Source: Aquanectria penicillioides
Taxonomy: Eukaryota > Ascomycota > Sordariomycetes > Hypocreales > Nectriaceae
Direction of reading: 5' to 3'
NCBI GenBank assembly: GCA_003415625.1
Contig: PYIU01000001.1
Coordinates: forward strand, 7,194,210 to 7,258,209
Length of the DNA stretch: 64,000 bases
Shown: positions 59,953 through 64,000 of the stretch, piece by piece
Numbering within the stretch: the first letter of the stretch is position 1
Layout of the letters: each line of letters starts with the position of its first letter
Translations under genes and position numbers: made by a program
Notes under the pieces: model-generated
The model's input: the letters and a program-made list of their open reading frames with translations, nothing else
Database searches by the model: none
Told to the model about the DNA's origin: nothing

Positions 59953-62042
59953 ATGGACAAGTCCCTGGGCGCCTTGCCGTCGTCCGCTTCCGCCTCCGCT
60001 TCCGCTTCCACCTCCACGACCGCACCCAGGAAGCGCACCAGAACCCGCACCGGCTGCCTCAACTGTCGGAGGAAGAAGCGCAAGTGCGACGAGGGGAGAC
60101 CGGCCTGCGGGACGTGCTACCGGAGAAGCGAGCACTGCGAATGGGGGCTCAAGATTACCTTCCGGGCTGAGAATGCCCAGGGGCTGGATGGCCGCCATCC
60201 GTCGATGCGCAAGATGGCCCGGAAGCGCCCGCCCAAGGAGTTTGAGATTCTCGACGTCACCTCCGAGGTTATTCGCGACTACAATGCACCGTCACCTCTG
60301 TTGGAGTCTGAAGAAGACGAGGTTGAGCCTAGGGAACACGCGAATGGTGAGTTGTGCCGTCTCTCAATTCCAAAAAAAAAAACCTCTGACATTCAATCTG
60401 TATAGGTCGATATGTAGGCGCAAGTATCCAAACCAACGGCCGATCCTCTCTCATTGGCCGCATCGCGCAACCGCCAGACTCTTTCTTTTCGCGACAGCGG
60501 ACCTCTGTCGCTGACAACGCTTCGCCAGCATCCCAGCGCCAGACCGAGAGCGCCGTGGCAAACCTCCTCTATCTTAGCCAGAGCGGCCAGCCCCATTCCG
60601 CCGTCCAAGTCGATCCTGCCCTACAAGTCTCCATGGATCCCATCCCCATGGACATGATAACCGATTATTCCTACATGGAGCAGATGCAAGCCTTCACCCC
60701 GGAAGGAACCTCGGAAGATGGCATCTTCCTCCCCGGCTCGGCTTATCATGAGCTCCACTCAACCCTGCGCAATCACCTCATTCAGGAGACGAGATCGAAT
60801 GCTCCCACGCGATCCACGACTCCTCGCTACGAGGCCGACAGTCTGAATGACACCTCGACCATCGACGAGGATACGGCAGAATCGATCCCCTCCACAGAGT
60901 ACCAAGTGTCAACCAACACACGGTTACCCTTGCTGTCGGAGGAAGAAGAATGCCACCTGTGGAAGAATTACTTTGACGAGATTGCTCCATGGCTGGACAA
61001 ATTTGACAGGGATCGCCACTTTCAGCATATCCTCCCCACAATGACGAAAAATCATGATTATCTTCGCTACTCGATGCTGGCTCTCTCCGCACGGCAGCTC
61101 GAGCTCAAAGAGACGACTCTCCCTACCGATCGAAGCCTGGCACTGTACCAAGAAGCCATCCATCTTCTTCTCCCAAATCTCCCTACCCGAAGTACTGCTG
61201 TCATTGCGACATGTGTCATCTTATGCGTGCTGGAAATGCTGAGCTGCTCCCCCAAGGCGTGGCAGCGCCACCTTGATGGCTGCGCGAGTCTCATGGAGGC
61301 AGTGGGAATCAATGGTTTCGTCGGGGGCACTGACCAAGCACTCTTCTGGTGTTTTGCTCGGATGGATGTTTGCGGTGGACTGATTTCTTCAGTCAAGACC
61401 TTGATCCCTATTTCTCACTGGGCGTCTAAGCGTAGCGTGGAAGCAGACGTCGAGTTGTTCAAGTCTACCAAGGACTTTGAGCAATGGGCAAACTATGCAG
61501 TCTACTTGATTGCGCAGGTCCTCGACCTGGTTGCGCCCTCGCCCGCGGAAACGCTCCAGGCCCCTGCGTGTAACGATCCCAAATTTCGGGCTCGTTGGCT
61601 CAAGCTGTGGAAGTACATCTGCGACTGGCATCATCGCCGCCCTGCGCCGCTCCTCCCGACCATGACGATACCGTCATCCGATGCCACTCCTTTCCCGACC
61701 ATCCTATTTTCAAATCCTTCAGCCATATCGGGAAACCAGCTTCATCACACAGCATCCATCTTGATGCTGCAGAACCAACCCCCTGCCGTGCGTCTCGCTA
61801 CGAAGCCTCGGAGCATCCTTTGGCACGCGAGACTGGTCTGTGGCATTAGTATCTCAAACAACCACCACGGAGCCTGGACGAACGGAATACAGCCGCTGTG
61901 GATCGCTGGGCGCTGCATGAGCCACCCTAGCGAGCACAAGGCCATCCTTGAACTACTGGACAAGATTGAGCGGGAGAGTGGGTGGTCAACGCGTTGGCGA
62001 GCGGACGATTTAAAGGAGTTTTGGGGCGATTTGGGAGACTGA
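59953..62042 (+). CDS. Zn2Cys6 transcription factor with fungal-specific activation/regulatory domain
   Basis: Exons 59953-60346 and 60406-62042 (GTGAGT...TATAG, 59 nt), 676 residues. A Ser/Ala-rich N-terminus and a basic patch (PRKRTRTRTG) precede the binuclear zinc cluster with Cys35, 38, 45, 52, 55 and 62 (GCLNCRRKKRKC ... CGTCYRRSEHC). A disordered linker and then a helical regulatory domain follow, with HLWKNYFDEIAPWLDKFDRD, HDYLRYSMLALSARQLELKE, ATCVILCVLEMLSCSPKAWQ and HLDGCASLMEAVGINGF. That order is typical of nuclear fungal C6 regulators with the Fungal_trans_2-like region. The target genes are unknown. It lies about 1 kb downstream of dihydroxyacetone kinase on the same strand. No defect is seen. 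Confidence 0.92.
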
Positions 62043-64000
62043 TATTAAAATGATACCTACGGATAATGTGCCGAGTTCGTGCGGGATCTTGAACGGCTTT
62101 GTAAAAGTGTATTTTATAGGATGCGTATGAGAGAGAGAACTATGCTCAAGGAGTAGCAACCATTCCGGGTTCGTATATAAAATGCAAGAAATATTCATCA
62201 TGCTATCCCTTCGAACCCTTTTATCACTGACCAGGACGAATTTTGTTACTCATCAGGTCGTGTAACGTATTTTGATTTGATATCCCATGGAGACTGGGGC
62301 ATGGTGGTGCTGAACCGAGGATCTATCATAGATGGAAATTTGGAGTATCGACTATTCCCCTTTCCCACATCCGTGTAGACCAGTAGTGTGATTGTGATTG
62401 TAATGGTGTCGGTTAAATTGAGAGTGAGATTGATGGGAATTCAAACGGCACGGAATTAAAGTAGATACGAAAAGGTAGTGGATCAGTCCATTGCGCACAA
62501 TCTTCTGTTCCCTTATTCAAAGAATTTCTACCTACTCTAGTCGAGATTAGTGTCTCGTACACCGCTCAGCGACCTACTAGATAGCCTCCGAACCTATTGG
62601 TTTCGTCGCCCAAGTCCTTGCGAAACTTCGTATTAACCAGCAGTGCACTGCCGACAGGAGGGAGCGGTAGAATTATAACTAATTGAGAAACTGATATTCT
62701 ACAATATTAAAGGGAAACCATGATTTCTTCTTTGTGCCACTCACGGCCTCGTTAGGCTAGAAGAGCTGACTTGGGTTTCGGCCGTGGCACTGATATATTG
62801 CATGGACAGTGTTTTATACACTAGCATTATATTGTCGTTGAACCCAAACTCCAAAGCTGCAAAGTGGTGCGCGCCTCGAGGCAATTTCTTACAGAATCTG
62901 CCGAAGCTTGGCTTGTACTATGTTGCTTTGTGAATGATAGAACTTATATTGTATGCCAAACCTATGTAAAGCCATTATTAAAGAAATGATCGTGGGGGTA
63001 CGGGAGAATCATTCAGTTTTGCTTAACTACTGAAAATCTCCCTTACATCAGCTTTGACGGGAAATTACATGGTGGCATCAACGTGGACGATCCATTGAGT
63101 TTGCTGGCTTGAGAGACGGACTAAAACCTCTCTAGACCTTTGGTGCAAACTCTTCGCCATTCCCATGCCTGTGCGTGGAAGCAATTCATAGTTTCTTTAG
63201 TATAAAACTAAATAAGGTGTTCAAACCTAAGCTCATAAGAGACTTGAAGGATAGACTCTTTGATCAATTCCGCGATCGGTGGCTGAAAACCCATAGCTAA
63301 CCCCGCCGATGGACCCTTCGAGTTTGTCCTTGCTACTCGCATACAGCATCTTGACTAAGGCGCGGAGTGAATTAGCTAAACTTGTGATTTACGAAGACAG
63401 GAGACAGAACACAAACTCGGATACCTCCATTATCTAGTGTTCGGGCGATGAAAAGCACCATGTGCCTCTTCTCTTCAATTTGGAAATCAACAACCGCGAA
63501 GGCGTCCTAGTCGTCAGATAGTTTGTTGACAAAGTATGAATGCTCTAGACTGGTCCTAGTTGTTTTCGCACCAATTTTGATATGAGGTAGGAGTATTTAG
63601 TGAAAAGATCAAGTTCTTGGTAACGTTCAAGGACTTCAGGTTCTGCCTCAACCATAAGATCCATAACCATAGTGAGTACTATAATGAGGTCCATAGTTCT
63701 TCGCATCCTATTAATTCAAGTAAGAGCAGAAAAATTGTGTGATATCAATATCCACTACTTTAAGAACCTCGGGCGCAAAACAAAAAAAAAGTCTATTAAA
63801 TATCTAACCTTTTTTTTCACTAGCTATTGAGTGACAGAACCAATCCCATCATTTAAGAAGGTAATCTACTCAACTATCAGGAAATGGCCTCTGATATTTC
63901 CAAAATGGACTCCGCACTCAAGTCTTCAAAAGGTTTAGCCTCCATTTCATTAAGTCCATAGCGGCGTATATTGATTAACGGTCCATTCTTGGTTACCCAG
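62043..64000. other. Gene-free terminal interval
   Basis: Moderately AT-rich sequence with stops in all frames. I found no gene, tRNA or clear repeat. Confidence 0.5.

Overview
The window reads as nuclear DNA of a filamentous ascomycete, most like Sordariomycetes/Hypocreales. Genes carry short introns (about 50-140 nt, GTAAGT-type donors, CTAAC-like branch sites, CAG/TAG acceptors). Recognisable fungal families are present (Nst1, Rho2, Tma20, NACHT protein, Zn2Cys6 factor, I78 inhibitor), and one transposon shows repeat-induced point mutation (RIP). The species was not identified.

Layout. 1-2.3 kb: 3' part of a NACHT/NLR-like gene. 4.4-5.9 kb: an eight-exon multi-pass membrane protein with an early in-frame stop. 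6.17-6.42 kb: two tandem intron-containing tRNA genes. 8.2-9.5 kb (minus): Cys-rich single-pass surface protein. 11.3-12.7 kb: conserved protein with a nucleotidyltransferase-like motif. 13.9-15.5 kb: orphan gene with an internal TAG. 16.2-17.9 kb (minus): tma20 and an I78 protease inhibitor. 22.5-23.3 kb: secreted/TM Cys-rich protein. 24.8-28.4 kb (minus): nst1. 34.6-35.5 kb: rho2. 36.8-39.4 kb (minus): mitochondrial ribosomal mL40 and a Gln/His-rich orphan. 40.0-40.9 kb: hypothetical. 41.4-43.7 kb (minus): transketolase. 44.7-45.7 kb: short-chain dehydrogenase. 46.3-47.6 kb: ADP-ribosylglycohydrolase. 48.2-53.7 kb: complete but RIP-destroyed Copia-type LTR retrotransposon with a 5-bp target duplication. 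54.2-55.1 kb (minus): truncated sugar transporter. 56.7-59.0 kb: dihydroxyacetone kinase. 60.0-62.0 kb: Zn2Cys6 regulator. The rest is gene-poor.

Most loci are independent housekeeping or signalling genes. Transketolase, the sugar/polyol dehydrogenase, the transporter remnant, dihydroxyacetone kinase and the regulator lie within about 20 kb and share a carbon-metabolism theme; a functional link is inference only. Several conserved genes (nst1, mL40, transketolase, dehydrogenase, NACHT gene) are each restored in frame by one extra base, often in a G/C run, so residual single-base deletions in the assembly are more likely than many pseudogenes.
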